Assembly (NCBI GenBank): GCA_014155875.1
Contig: JACEFZ010021371.1
Coordinates: forward strand, 2,001,501-2,065,500
DNA from: Cepaea nemoralis
Lineage: Eukaryota; Mollusca; Gastropoda; Stylommatophora; Helicidae
Direction: 5' to 3'
Length of the DNA: 64,000 nucleotides
How positions within the stretch are numbered: position 1 is the stretch's first letter; the number at the start of each line of letters is the position of its first letter. Below, one piece after another: positions 21,590-32,965 of this stretch. Both the position numbers and the translations under genes were made by a program. Under the pieces are notes generated by a model, which did not search any database, was not told the DNA's origin, and was given only the letters and a program-made list of their open reading frames with translations.

Positions 21590-22700
21590 CACTGTTGACT
21601 TTGTTGAGTTGACCTTTGCGCCAGCTTCAACAAACCAAATACTTATGCGATTGAGGATTTCTATCCCTGCCCTGACGATACACTAAAACATCGTCCGCAT
21701 ATGACGATGTCTTCCCCGGTCTAGTGATCTGCTTGCTGGTGATCCTCACAGTGTAGGCGTTGACAGCACCTAAGATAATGGTGATCCCTGTGGTAGGCCA
21801 GGATATATTGTTGTTGGTTCCGAAGTCCAAATGCCACATCTAAAAACTACTCTCCGTTGGAAGAGAGCTGCAGCGATCCAACTAAGGAGGAAATTACTTA
21901 TCTTGAGTTCAAGAAACTGAAGCATTAAAAAATCCAATGGTACCCTGTTGTACGCGTCTTCAAGATCAATCGCTGCAACAAAAGTTTCAATGCCTGAGTG
22001 GATACCTTAATAGACATTATGGACAAATAACTGCTGCATTGGTCCAGATTTCTCTTTTTGGACGGTACCCTCACAGGGTAGGTGGGAAAATATCTTGCCT
22101 CTCCAGCTGGCTTGATATTTTCCTGGCAATTAACTTCTCCAGCAGCTTGCCTATTGTATTCTGAATGGTTATTACTTGATATCCCTGAATTTTTGTGTGG
22201 TCTTTGCTAGGCTTCTGCAAGGAATCAGATAGCTGTGTAACCACTCCTCCTTTATGCTAGCACTCCCAATACTGTTGTTGTACATGTCTGCTAGTTTCTC
22301 TAGCTCGTAGTCGGTACATTTATTGATGTCGTCGTATCTTATGCCATCAGGCCCTGGAGCGCTGTTTTTTGATCGTCGAAGCACAGCCTTGATTTCTTTC
22401 ACTGTCACTAAGTCTTCATCCGATATATTCTGGGCCTTGCACCTGTCTGAGGTGACCTCCTTGGCAATATTTCGGCCACTCATGTCTGTCTGGTTGCTCT
22501 GCTCTAGTTAGCGTTCGAAGAGGGCTTTGCCCTTGTCCTCGTTAGTCCTCTGCCAGATGAGGTCACCACCTTGGAAGTCAGAAATGCTCTTATTCTTGAC
22601 TATCCCACTCATGCTTTTATGTAATCGACACAACAATTTTAGTGACTTGTCTGTGCTTATTCTTTGACACACCTCTGCCCATTTTTCGCTTTCAACCACC
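21590..22700 (-). pseudogene. Reverse transcriptase core of I-like element
   Basis: Frame 22172-22483 contains VTVKEIKAVLRRSKNSAPGPDGIRYDDI (N-terminal RT block) and SIKEEWLHSYLIPC. Reading then passes through stops (about 21840-22170) with fragments such as QVITIQNTIGKLLEK, and frame 21627-21839 has a SYADDVLVY catalytic box. The pre-RT linker lies at 22508-22699. Confidence 0.75.
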
Positions 22701-22805
22701 TTAACCAGTTTTTTTAATAGCTTACTTTTGTATGCATCTCTCTTTCTAAGTTCATGCAGAGACTAGGATGAGCAACTCTGCTCTTCTTGGCGATTCGCCA
22801 TTTCC

Positions 22806-23600
22806 TTACAGCAGTATGCTTATGCATCTAGGCCTTCTCCACCTCAAAAATCCACCACGGGGGCTGCTCCCAGCTTCTTTTTTTTTCCTGCCCTGAAGCT
22901 TTCTGCGCTTGTCGTGCCTTATTTTACTCACCACATCGTGCCCTATACTGCCATACTGGAAGACCTTGACCGTTGACTTGAGCTGCCTGGTTCTGCCTTT
23001 CTCCAACAATATGCTGCAAGGGTGGTCGCTGCCGTGGTATCCTAGGACATCCCATCTGCACACTGTAATGAATGAAGGAGAAACCAGCGCAAGATCAATA
23101 GCACTGTCCTCATCACCTGGCCGCCTTGCTGTCTTGGTGACGCAAATATTGTTGATACAGACCAGGTCAATAGTGTCAAGTGCAGTCTTGAGCTCCTCTC
23201 CCTGTGTGTTGGAAGATATGTTTCTCCATGATCTGCCTTTCGCCTTGAAATCGCCACAGAAAATAACATTTCTCTCGTGACCTAATATGTCACTTAAGCA
23301 CTGCTACTTCTGGGAATCCACACTCGCGTGACGAGCATAAACATTAACCAACACATATGGTAGGCCGAACTGAACTCTTACCGCCTGTATTTGTATGTCG
23401 TCATTGTCCAACCTGGTCATGTTTAGCTCTGCTGCCACCAGGCTGTCGCGAATGAGAATCGCCATTCCCAGATGTCGCCTGTTGTAGAAGCTTTTGAAGC
23501 CGGCAATTTGGAGTAACTGATCACCCAGTCTCGTCTCCTGGAGCACTATGATGTCGTTCCTTTATACCAAATTTTCTAGAATAAGGCCCCTTTGTTTTAC
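22806..23600 (-). pseudogene. APE endonuclease of I-like element
   Basis: Three overlapping frames. 23304-23546 has IVLQETRLGDQLLQI (catalytic Glu) with MAILIRDSLVAAEL and LVNVYARHAS. 23042-23269 has the NVIFCGDFKAKGRSWRN-type block spanning a frame change. 22806-23063 has CRWDVLGYHGSDHPC with the SDH catalytic pair. Each frame is offset from the next, so the domain is broken. Confidence 0.78.
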
Positions 23601-23879
23601 GCTGGCACAGTTCCAATCAAAAATACGGGTATTTCTGAGACCCAGACGGTCACATGAGTCTAAAACGTCTTTAGCCCCCTCGTATTCCGTGCCGTTTGCA
23701 GCCTGCCCGCCTTCCACGTCGCCTTGTTAAACGCACGGAGCACAGACGTTGTTCCGCCATTTTGAAAACACCGAACACCACAGAACCACACACGCTGCAA
23801 ACATTCACTCAAGGATTGCTTCGCTCGACGCACGAACTCCACAGAATCGGTGCAGATCTTGAGAAAAAAAACTCATAGT

Positions 23880-23990
23880 TTTACATCCTGGCACACAAAT
23901 TAAACGCAAGAGATGAAAAAATCCATCTCCTACACGAAAAAGTTAACGGTCTCAAAACAACATGACCGTCCGCCGCCATCTTGACCGGAA
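23880..23990 (-). promoter_or_regulatory. 5' end of I-like element with YY1-like site
   Basis: The minus strand begins CTTCCGGTCAAGATGGCGGC (about 23971-23990). AAGATGGCGGC matches the YY1/Pho core, and a YY1 site near the first bases is also present in mammalian L1, where it helps set the transcription start. The internal promoter role here is inference. Confidence 0.5.
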
Positions 23991-24168
23991 GACTTGTCAG
24001 AAGTAGTAACCATTCAAAGAATAGTTCGGCCCTCTCCCCTTCTTGACACTTTCTGGGGTGAGGTGTGTGGGGGGGGGGGGGGGGGGGTCGCCATGGTCAT
24101 GAATCTAGGTGTCTTTCCCGTGTCGTAAGAGACGTTCAAGTCATTTGCGTTGTTCCATATTTTGTCCC
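23991..24168. other. Spacer with G homopolymer
   Basis: A poly-G run of about 20 at 24069-24088. The following text (about 24100-24135, with CCCGTGTCGTAAGAGA) resembles 17395-17475 inside the 640-bp insertion, so it may be a small remnant of that family. Confidence 0.4.
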
Positions 24169-24255
24169 ATTCATTCATTCAGTAGCATGTCCTTTGCAAA
24201 ACCTCGTTCTATAACAATCTTACAGAAAATGTCTCAGTCATAAGCAAAATGTGTT
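24169..24255 (-). mobile_element. 3' tail remnant of RTE copy-D family
   Basis: TTCATTCATTCAGTAGCATGTCC and the following 60 bases match the 3' end of copy D (12795-12890) and 42787-42960 with moderate divergence. Only about 85 bp remain. Confidence 0.7.
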
Positions 24256-24790
24256 TTCTATCGATAAAATTAATCTGCAGACCTTTTAACATAACACCAT
24301 TCAAATATATGCCCCAACAGAAGAAAGTAGTGAAGATAGTATAGAGTAATTGTATAATGGCATGAGGAATGCTTTGATGAAATGTAAAATTGCAGAAATA
24401 AATATCATAATCGGTGACTTCAATGCGAAAGTAGGAAATCAAGGTGATGGATGCACAGTTGGCAAAAATGGTTTGGGAGAACGATACGAAAGGGGACACA
24501 GACTTGTAGAATGGGCAAAATAGCAGGAAATGATTATCGGAAACAGCTGGTTTAAGCAACATCCTAGAAGATTATGGACATGGAGGTGTCCATACACCAG
24601 GATTAGAAACCAAATTGATTACATCCTGATTGGTAGAAGGTGTAGAAAAGCGTTACAATCGCATACGCAGTTCCCAAATGCAGACTGTAACAGTGATCAA
24701 AGATTGATTATAGGAACATTGAAGGTAAAGTTATGGAAAATCAAGTATGCATCAGGAAACATTAAATATGATCTGTGTAAATGTGTGGGA
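24256..24790 (+). pseudogene. APE endonuclease fragment of RTE copy-A family
   Basis: Plus strand: RPFNI...YAPTEESSED (with shifts), INIIIGDFNAKVGN, GLGERYERGHRLVEW, then the open frame 24530-24802 with NSWFKQHPRRLWTWR, RNQIDYILIGRR and DCNSDQRLI. The catalytic SDH is here SDQ. It closely matches copy A but stops after the endonuclease, so both ends are lost. The 117-codon minus frame at 24209-24562 is a shadow. Confidence 0.82.
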
Positions 24791-25084
24791 TGTAGGATTT
24801 AATATATGAGAATATTTGCTAAGTTTGTTTAGGGGATTCCAAATGGGATGAATTTATATTCTCACTCACTTCTATACAGCAAGGTGATCAGGGAAATTTA
24901 CCACAGATACAAGGGGAAAAACAATTCACTAGATTTCGCAATGGTATCTAGGTGTATGTATCCCCTCCCACTCGATAACCTTTTAAATTTGATATAGTGT
25001 CAGAGAACATTGATTGTTTACAACATATAGAACAACCACTGTTGAACAAACATCAACAAGCAATTGATGTAAACATCAACAATG
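24791..25084. other. Unassigned AT-rich spacer
   Basis: No coding or repeat signal recognised between the endonuclease fragment and the 3' end of the next LINE. Confidence 0.4.
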
Positions 25085-25359
25085 GGACAAACATGTTCAC
25101 CAGGAATTAAATCAAGATCTGGAGTAACTCTATCCATTTGCACCTTGCCGTCTTGACAGACGATAGTTTGTGCTTCAAAAAGGCATAACAACTACTATTC
25201 ATGGCGGTAGCGAATGTGACTTATAAGGCCAATTCGCCCTGTAAATGTTCGTCAAAAGTGGGTGCATGTGAACACCTGGTCATTTCTACCATCATGCACC
25301 ACGCTAGGTGTGTGACTTATCTGCAATAATTTTCTCCTTTGTCTTTATTCCATTGTTGA

Positions 25360-26290
25360 TGTTTGCCCTCCATGCAACACGCTCAGCAGCAACTTACTCC
25401 CAATGTGCATTATCAATGCCTGTATCAATCATGTCCCACTTACACACATCTTTGTATCGCAGTAGATGCCGACCCTGAGATAACTTACACATCTGTAATT
25501 CACCAAAAAAAGATCACCTTTGGTATTCTACCATCATCCATCCTCCTACGATGTCCTATCCATCTAAGTTTACGAAGACAGAGCATGGAATAAACCGTCA
25601 CCCAACCTGATCTTTCCAATACGTCAGTATTTGTGATTTTATCTTGCCACTTAATACCAAGAATTCTTTGCAGACACCGCATATGAAAGCTGTTTAAACG
25701 TTTCTCTTGGTGTGAGTAAGTTGCATAAAGAAGAGTACTAAGGATACAGGCTTGATAGATAATGACTTTTGTTTTGGCAGTAAGCTTCCTTTTCTCCCAG
25801 AATCTTTTTTCTATATCTGTTCATTGTTGTTGCTGCTTTACCAATCCGGATGTTGATTTCTTGATCTAGGGATAATTTGCTATTTACCACTGATCCGAGA
25901 TAAGTAAAATGGTCTACCATTTCTAGTAGTCAATAAAGACTGATGGTATCCCAAGTGCACCTTGTAACATAATCTGCGTCTTTGTTTTGCTAATTATTAA
26001 ACGAAATTCAGAACAAGCATTGGAGAATGCAGATAGTAGACATTGTAATTCTTCCTCAGAGTGGGTCGTAACTGCAGCATCATCTGCAAATAGCAACTCT
26101 CTGATCAATACCCAACAAATTTTGGTCTTGGCCTTCAATCTCGGAGAATTGTAGGGGCCGTCATCTCAGCGTGAGTGAATATGTCTACCGCCATCCTGAT
26201 TACGAAAGGCATATGTCAGTAGAAGTGAAAAGTATATTCCACAGAGGGTTGGAGCTAGTACACAACCTTACTAAACTAAACTAAACTAAA
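25360..26290 (-). pseudogene. RT C-terminal half of APE-RT-C2H2 LINE copy 2
   Basis: Frames 25923-26138 (LLFADDAAVTTHSEEELQ, the FADD box, and FRLIISKTKTQIML), 25738-25920 (VDHFTYLGSVVNSKL) and 25500-25682 (MRCLQRILGIKWQDKI, LRWIGHRRRMDD). C-terminal LLRYKDVCKWDM-like sequence is at 25440-25470. It is decayed by several frameshifts. Confidence 0.8.
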
Positions 26291-26304
26291 CTAAACACAA
26301 CCTT
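26261..26304. repeat. Tail-only (CTAAA)n insertion with 9-bp target duplication
   Basis: CACAACCTT at 26261-26269 and 26296-26304 flanks about five copies of a CTAAA pentamer and nothing else. Removing one duplication plus the repeats restores the conserved RT block GVKQGCVL to a continuous frame, which shows this is an insertion. It looks like a retroposition event that copied only the 3' tail of an element. Confidence 0.75.
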
Positions 26305-27600
26305 GCTTAACTCCACTCTTGATTTCAAACTGTTCTGAAGTTGCACCATCAAACTTGATTATGCCCTTCATGCCTGTGTCGAACGATTCCACAATGGACA
26401 GAAGAGTTGGCAGGCAGCCAATCTTCTTTAGTGCCTTGAACAGACCCTCACGACTCACCAAATCAAATGCCTTTGTGAGGTCGATGAAGGCAATAAACAG
26501 TGGTTGATTCTGTTCACGGCATTTTTCTGGCATTTGTCGGAATAAGAATATCATATCAATAGTAGACCGGTTCTGTCGAAAGCCACACTGTGATTCGGGG
26601 TAGACTTGATCTCCGATGACGTGAAGTCTGCACAGAACAATTCTGGCAAATACTGTTCCAACAATACACAGAAGTGAGATACCTCTATAGTTGTTGCAGT
26701 TGCTCCGATCGCCCTTGTTCTTGTACACCGTTATGATGCTTGAATATTTGAAATCCTGTGGGACTTGTCTTTCTCGCCAGCATAGCTCTATTAGCTGGTG
26801 GATCTGTAGAGTGAGTGTGTCTTGCCCACTCCTGATAATCTCTATTGGAATCCCATCCTTACCTGGAGCCTTGCCAGATGCAAGTTCATTTATAGCACAC
26901 TTAACTTCTATTATGGTGGGAAGTGTGTCCAGGTGGTAAAGAGTTGGTAGGGCCTCTATGGCGTTGAGGAAATCATCCGCTAGTTTGGTCTCACTTGAGT
27001 AAAGCTCCAAATAGTGCTCTACCCATCTATCCATCTGCTGTTTCTTATCAGTGATGATTTCTCCTGTCAAGGTTTTCAATGGTGAACTTCTTTTGATCAT
27101 GGGACCACAGGCTAGCTTTATCCCTTCATACATGCTTCTGATGTTTCCCTTATCACTTGCATTTTTAATGGACTCACATAACTTGATCCAATAGTCATTT
27201 GGGCAATGCCTGGCAGCTTTTTGCACATCCTTCCTAGCTTGCTTCAGCTCATTCAGAGTGTGGGACGCAGAGGTGTTTCCAAGGCACCAGGGCCGGGTTA
27301 TATACTGGCCAAGACCTATTGACGCGTCCTCGTCGAGCGTCCTGGGCAACAGGTCCCTTCGGGGTCCTGGCTGAAGTCAATAGGATCGCTGATTCCTCCG
27401 AAGTCGGAGAGTGTCTGCCTGTACGGCGAGGAACCACCAGTCTGCACACCAATAAGCCAGACATGGGACAACGGATACTCACGCAAACCTCAGGTCCTGT
27501 ATGACATCACACTGATGTTGGACAACAGGATGTCTTCATCCGACATACAGGACTTCGCGTTGGAGCTCAAGCCAACGAACACAAGCAAGCAAGCAAGCAT
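26291..27600 (-). pseudogene. RT N-terminal half of APE-RT-C2H2 LINE copy 2
   Basis: Frame 26291-27349 reads ELKQARKDVQKAARHC, LKTLTGEIITDKKQ, CAINELASGKAPGKDGIPIEII, SIITVYKNKGDRSNCNNYRG, ESQCGFRQNRSTIDMIF, IAFIDLTKAFDLVSREGL (catalytic Asp) and IKSGVKQGCV, where the 26-bp insertion cuts it. Its first 30 codons (27262-27349) belong to the nested 336-bp insertion, not to the LINE. Only two insertions, not mutations, break this part, so the copy was well preserved when they landed. Confidence 0.85.
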
Positions 27601-27609
27601 TCAGAGTGT
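27250..27609 (+). mobile_element. 336-bp SINE-like insertion with (AAGC)n tail and 12-bp duplication
   Basis: CATTCAGAGTGT occurs at 27250-27261 and 27598-27609. The insert ends in four AAGC units (27581-27597) and is GC-richer than its surroundings. The LINE frame reads TLNE continuously across the two duplications if the insert is ignored. I see no clear pol III A or B box, so it may be a truncated LINE 3' end instead of a SINE. The frames at 27249-27504 are inside the insert and are not genes. Confidence 0.8.
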
Positions 27610-28680
27610 TACGCGTTGGTCTTTCCTTGTTTCTTAAGAGAGCTATCTTCTTCTTATCAATCAAGGACTGCAGAGTCTGGCTGTTTGCCGCAAACCAATT
27701 GCCTCTTATGATCCACAGTGCCATAAACCCCTACGGCAGTTTTATAAAGAGTTTCCTTACGTTTACCCCACTTTTCACCTACTGTACAAGTTGCTGTTGA
27801 AACTAAAAGCACTATTCAGGATCGTGAGTGTTACTAATATTAATCCTGGGGTTAGACTTGTGTTTAGCTGTGTAGATTCTCTTTAGTCTCAGTCTAACCC
27901 TTGCAACAACCAAAGAATGATCCGGATCACAGTCAGCAGTGTGGTAACTTCGAGTCAATGATGTATGGTTCAGATGTTGTCTCCGTGTGATGATGAAGTC
28001 TAGTTGATGCAAATGGCCGGATCTTGGATGATTCCATGTGACCTTATGCAGCTCTTCTGTTTTTAAAAAGGAGTTTGTAATACATAAGTCATTTCTGGTG
28101 CAATGCTCCAGCAGCCTTTGTCCATTTTCATTCATACAACCGATGTTGTATTTTCCAAGGCACACTGGCCATGAACTCGAGTCCTTGTCCACACGAGCAT
28201 TGAAATCACCGAGCATATAAATGTAGTCGGATTTTGGAACTGCCTTGATGACAGAGTCTAACTCCTCATAGAACGAATCCTTCATATCATCAGAGGAATC
28301 GAGTGTCGGTGCATATGCAGTAATAATGGTGGCAAGACCACAAGAGGTTGCCAAGCGCAAGGATAATAGTCTTTCATTACTTTCCGCTGGAATTTCAATC
28401 ATTCCCAGTAGCGAATTCTTCACTGCAAAGCTCACACCATGTTGCCTTTTTCTGCCTGCCGTCTACCCTTCCAAACAAAGGTGTAATTGTTTTCCCTGAG
28501 TCACCCTTCCTCAGCGAGGCGAGTCTCCTGCAGGCCAGCGATATCAATGTTAAGACGATTGAGTTCGGCATAATTCACAGCCGTTTTTCTCACATCGTCA
28601 ATATTGGTCAAGTCAGTGGAAAATCCTGGACACATGGTTCTTACGTTCCAGGTTGCAAGCCGTAGGTTGAGGTTTCTAAT
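27610..28680 (-). pseudogene. APE endonuclease and linker of APE-RT-C2H2 LINE copy 2
   Basis: Main frame 27812-28435: SLLGMIEIPAESNERLLSL, IITAYAPT, YIYMLGDFNARVDKD, HKVTWNHPRS, HQLDFIITRR and TADCDPDHSLV. The last is the Asp-His block, with DPDH instead of SDH. Upstream in another frame (28500-28680) is LATWNVRTM, then NIDIAGLQETRLAEEG with the catalytic Glu, separated by a frameshift near 28450. The linker (27610-27811) includes GNWFAANSQTLQSLID. Confidence 0.82.
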
Positions 28681-28830
28681 TTTCTTTTTATTAGTACACT
28701 GGTTTTACAGCCTGTCATTCAGTTTTTATCCTAGCCTCAAGCACCCATTGAAGCAGGCAGACTGTGGCGGATCAGCACCCAACTGGCCGGGGGCTGCCCA
28801 GCTTGAGGCGGGCGGTAGCTGATCAGTGAA

Positions 28831-29400
28831 CCTGTAGGTGTCTCCCACCGTCAGAGGTAACGCGTGGGGCCCCATGTCTACGCCAGTTGACTTGGACTTA
28901 TAACCATTAACAGTTACCTCTTGCTTTGATTCCGAGACCGGTTAAGACCAGGGGTGGAGTTATTGCCTCTCCATAGCACAAAGCCTGGGCTAAAGTATAG
29001 AGACCTTGTATTTCCCATGCAGCATAATCCCTCTCTCGGCCTGCCTAGTTCACTCCAGAGGAAAGGTAACACCTATACATCTGGAACAAAACAAGCTCCA
29101 GAAGCTGCCGGATCAGCACAGCTATGCTCTATTTGACCGCCTGTCGGAGCTTCGATCCTAGACCAGCTGCCAACCACCGCTTAGTGCCTGGTCTGACCTG
29201 CCATGACATTCTGTCTTTAGGTTGCATTTCCTCGCACCAGGATAAGGCTTGTACCCTCCCAATTGCCCTCTTCCCCCAGAAGCCGTTGGCACAATGTGGT
29301 GTGTCGGGTTTGGTAAGCGCAGCCCAACATTCAGCGCTAACAGAAAGCGGGTAGTACCGTCTACTGTCATACGGTAGCTCAGTCATATCTGACTAAGACC
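28831..29400 (-). other. Probable 5' UTR of the LINE copy 2 or unrelated sequence
   Basis: An 85-codon minus frame (29129-29386) starts MTELPYDSRRYYPLS but matches nothing I know. It does not obviously align with the 5' region of copy 1 (36467-37195), so assignment to the LINE is uncertain. Confidence 0.35.
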
Positions 29401-31250
29401 TGACACTGTCTGGAGTAACTATATATTTGTATTAACAGTACTGAGTTTGGAAAGTTCATGGGATGATATGTAATGTCATCAACACATACACATGTGATAA
29501 CCCCATGTATCCCAACAAACAATGCAACCAATACCAAAATAGCAAACCCTATTTGGTTCCCAAAATTTGACAAATCCATAGATTCATAAATGACATCTGT
29601 CAATAAACCAAATAAAACACCACACATTCACAACTCAATCACTTATCTAATTAGTCAGTCCTACTCTCTCTTTTCCTCTTGTTATGCCGATATGTATCCC
29701 TCTCCAAGGCAAGGCAGATTATATCCCCATTATACAGGGACTGAATTAAATGCACTCAGTTGTGTCCCACCCATCTAATATCGACTGTAAATTTGCTCCA
29801 GAGGACATCATAATCCATATTGTCAAGAACACTCTTGTGCTAATTGGCTCTGTGTCCTAGTGAAGCTGAAGCCTGGGTCAGTCAAACTTTAAGGAGTTCC
29901 TCTTCAGACTGGGCAGAAGGTATTTTTCTACATCATCGAATACAATGAAAAAGATGACGACCGTCCAGCATCTATGTTTTTATTTAATCAGAATCTCAGC
30001 TCTTTTCCACAAGGCTTTTACACACACCCAGTCTCGGGTCGATAGGCCATCCCACACTTGGTGATAATGCAGACAGGCCGACCTGGGATCAGCAAAGAGC
30101 CATCCTTTAATATATCCATTCCAGTGTAGGAATAAACAATTCTGAGAGTCACTCATTGGTATCACCTGGGACTATGTCCAGACTGGTCTGCACAAGCATG
30201 GAACAGAAGAAGAAGTATTCCAGCACACAAACTGGGAGTCGCAATACAGTCGGAGGATTCCTTCTGATGCATGTCTATAAACACTGACTCCTCTTACTTC
30301 TCTCATAGTATCTTCCCAAAGGTGTTCATATCTAGGACCTCGTGCTGAACTTGCCTGCACATGACTTGTGTCGAAGGGTTATTCATTATTGAATATGAAA
30401 CTGGGCATCCAACAGGCAGTTGAAGGGTTCTTACTGCTGTTAGTTTCGTTCAAGCTTGGACTATCCTGCAGTTTCTTTAACCTTGCTGCTTGATGGTGCG
30501 TCAGGCGGTACCTCCCAGACGGAAAAAGCGGGTAATACCGTGGTTTATGTGTACTGTGTATATCCGTTTGTCCTGGTTGACATTTTAATAAGGAAGGCCC
30601 CCTTGGAGTATCCCGACAGAAGTCAGATTGTATCAATAGCTTTTGGCTAATCATCCTCGAACCTGTCTTTCGCTGACAAAGGCAGCTATACTAATAATAA
30701 GTGCAGCAGTCAACATTGTTTTATAGATCCAGACTGTATGGATAAGGTAATTGCTTCCTTTACCTATCAGAAACAGGCTGTTTACCCAGGTTCCTGTTCG
30801 GAAGTAAAGTCCTAACCACCACCTGCTTCTCTAGAGCTGGGAACGACAAAAGAACACAATCCTAACCATTAATACAAACTCATGTCGTGGTAATTCTTAA
30901 CACAACTTAAATCACAGAAACAACGGGGAATGAAAACGGAGGGTATTTCCATTTTTCCATCCCTCGTCTCTATGGTGGAGTTTAAACTAACTCCAAAAGT
31001 GAGTAGGGTATCTCCTCACTGATCATTCTATTCTGAGATTGCTCCTGGGTCTTTCTGATGATTTAAAGAGATCCTAACTCTGCAAACATCTTGATATTAT
31101 ACCTGTCATAACATGACAAGGATCTCTAAGACATAGGCCTTTTGTCCAGAATTCCCCATCTCTTTTCCATAGCTGCAAACAGCATTAGGCCAAAGGCCAA
31201 CGACCATACCAGTCAACATTCTTTTCTTGAGGTACAGATGTATACAGGGC
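29401..31250. other. Unassigned sequence
   Basis: No transposase, RT or host domain recognised. The longest frame is 91 codons (30379-30654, minus), containing PRYYPLFPSGRYRLTHHQAARL. Its similarity to YYPL in the 29129-29386 frame is short and probably chance. Confidence 0.4.
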
Positions 31251-31253
31251 GTC

Positions 31254-31290
31254 TTCATCATCATAATCATCATAATCATCGTCGTCGTCG

Positions 31291-31330
<40 letters not shown>
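31254..31330. repeat. (ATC)n microsatellite
   Basis: About 77 bp of ATC/GTC trinucleotides, imperfect at the left end. Frames reading poly-His, poly-Asp or poly-Met across it are artefacts. Confidence 0.9.
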
Positions 31331-32579
31331 GTCCCCACTGGGGTAACATTAAATGTATACTCCAGTAGTGAAAGTAACAATCACAAATAGAATATATAAA
31401 TCTCATAACTGACAAAACATGTGAATCTTTCATATAATGATAATAATAATAATAATACAGGGGCAATTGTTGGAATACTCCTTCCCACTCATCAATAATA
31501 AGACCAGAACAGATGGTCCTCTTCCCACCTGCTTATAGAAGCAAGGGGGTTAATGAACCCCGATATATAACTCACAAATTGCTGCTAACATAAGAAATGC
31601 CCTGCCTGGGGATTAACTTCTTCAGCATAGCAAGCATTCTGAACGCTGTTGGCAAATTCCTAAACATAAATATTCGCCCAGGCACCGACAACAATGATGC
31701 AATGCGGCCGGGAGCCACGTCCTGCAAAACATTTGAATATATATCGTGCGTTTTTTTATCTTTATTCATGAGAATATACTCATCAAACATGGCATTTCTC
31801 TTGCATATTCATAAAAGGATTACATGTCCCTCACAGTGGTGTGTGGTTACTAAGATTTAAATAAGAAAAAGTACCATCAAGGCACGATAGCTCAAGTTAC
31901 AGGATTAGCAGAGCTATTTCTCCAACATGAACTTATGTCCATAAGATGCGTTAATAGTACTATTTTTCCGCATAGAGAAAAGGTTCATGAAATGCACATA
32001 GAGTGAACACTGTACAGCACATAGAAAATTTGCAGATTGATATGCATTGATAGTGAGATAGCTTCACAGCGCATATAATAATTTACACATAGGAATTGAA
32101 ACTGTATGCATAGGAAAATCGGCAGTGTGACAATGATGTCCGCTCAGTAGAAAAAACCACTCAGCCCATCTTTTCGCATGAATTGTTGATCTAACAGTTT
32201 TCACAATTCATATTTAAACACAATGGTACATGTACCTTATCAAAAGCCATGGTTACACATTCATAATGCGTTTACAAACGTACCTTGACTCCAGAGAGTG
32301 ATATGTTTTGGGCTAATTGCCCTCAAAAGCGGGAGGCGACTTGTCTTTCGAACGTTCCAGACTACAAGTGACCTCTAACTCCCTGCTAATTTAAGCGGCA
32401 ATGTCTTGGCCAGATACACGACCAATCATTTTGCTCGCATTTGAACTAAGGCCATATAAATGATGACGTCATCCAGACTAAGTCTAGTGAATTTCCCTCC
32501 AAGGCGTGGTACCAAATGAGTCCATTTATAGTAAAGTGTATGGACGCTAGATATTTATATCACAACATTCAAAAATGAC
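31331..32579. other. Unassigned AT-rich sequence
   Basis: Nothing recognised on either strand; small (ATA)n tract near 31436-31457. Confidence 0.4.
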
Positions 32580-32720
32580 TAGGAAATAAAAGTCAATTTT
32601 AAAGTAGAACAGATTTTATATATCGTCTGATCTAGAGATCCTATTTCAAGATGTGGATGGTCAATGGGAAATGTTAAAGAATTCAATCAGTTTGGCTGCA
32701 GAAACAACTATTCCAAATTT
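32580..32720 (+). pseudogene. RTE copy F, linker fragment
   Basis: Plus strand reads SDLEILFQDVDGQWEMLKNSISLAAETTIPNL, nearly the same as the linker in copy A (about 920-1020). It is the first of three pieces of one plus-strand RTE copy; the others are 32966-33120 and 37196-37712. Confidence 0.82.
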
Positions 32721-32965
32721 AAACAAATCCATCCATCATGTGCCATGCCGATAAGCGTGGGCAGTCATGTTCTGCCATCTCACTCGATAACCAGAGTCGT
32801 GGATCAGCTCTGTGTTCCTGTCTCGACCATGCCACATGGCCAAGCCATCCAGGTATTTACTTCTCGGTCTTCCCCCTTGGTCTCTTCCCTTTGATCTTAC
32901 CAGTTGTCACCAAGATCTCCAAGTCATTTCTTCTCATAACACGCCCAAAAAATGTTGTCGAAGAT
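32717..32965 (-). mobile_element. 3' terminal fragment of another RTE family, (TGGA)n tail
   Basis: Minus strand reads VMRRNDLEILVTTGKIKG, then a GRPRSKYLDGLAMWHG block with a frame change, and AHAYRHGT before a stop and two TGGA units. It is homologous to the C-terminus of the intact RTE (47024-47227: VTTGKIEGKRGRGRPR and YASRHGT). It is placed between two pieces of copy F in opposite orientation. Confidence 0.78.

Larger units (their letters stand above)
20161..23990 (-). mobile_element. I-like non-LTR retrotransposon with RNase H and (CTAA)n tail
   Basis: Minus-strand LINE of about 3.8 kb. Its order is 5' UTR with YY1-like site, APE endonuclease (22806-23600), RT (21590-22700), thumb and RNase H (20342-21587), 60-bp 3' UTR and a 117-bp (TTAG)n tract, equal to (CTAA)n on the element strand. 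RNase H after RT separates it from the RTE-like families in this window and fits I/R1/Outcast-type clades. Many stops and frameshifts. Target duplications were not found. Confidence 0.85.
25085..28830 (-). mobile_element. APE-RT-C2H2 LINE, copy 2 (carries two nested insertions)
   Basis: Minus strand; same family as 33121-37195. Endonuclease at 27812-28680, linker at 27610-27811, RT at 25920-27600, thumb and C-terminal region at 25360-25920, and a degraded C-terminal finger near 25190-25270 (LALISHIRYRHE). The RT frame is interrupted by a 336-bp insertion at 27262-27597 and by a 26-bp pentanucleotide insertion at 26270-26295, both with target duplications. Outer borders are approximate. Confidence 0.85.

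Noticed and set aside
24169..24790. Twin-priming inversion of one RTE (3' end minus, 5' part plus)
   Set aside because: Orientation fits, but the tail matches the copy-D family while the endonuclease matches the copy-A family, so two unrelated fragments are more likely.
29129..31020. Possible host gene from 85-91 codon minus frames
   Set aside because: No splice-linked structure, domain or similarity; frame lengths are within chance for this amount of sequence.
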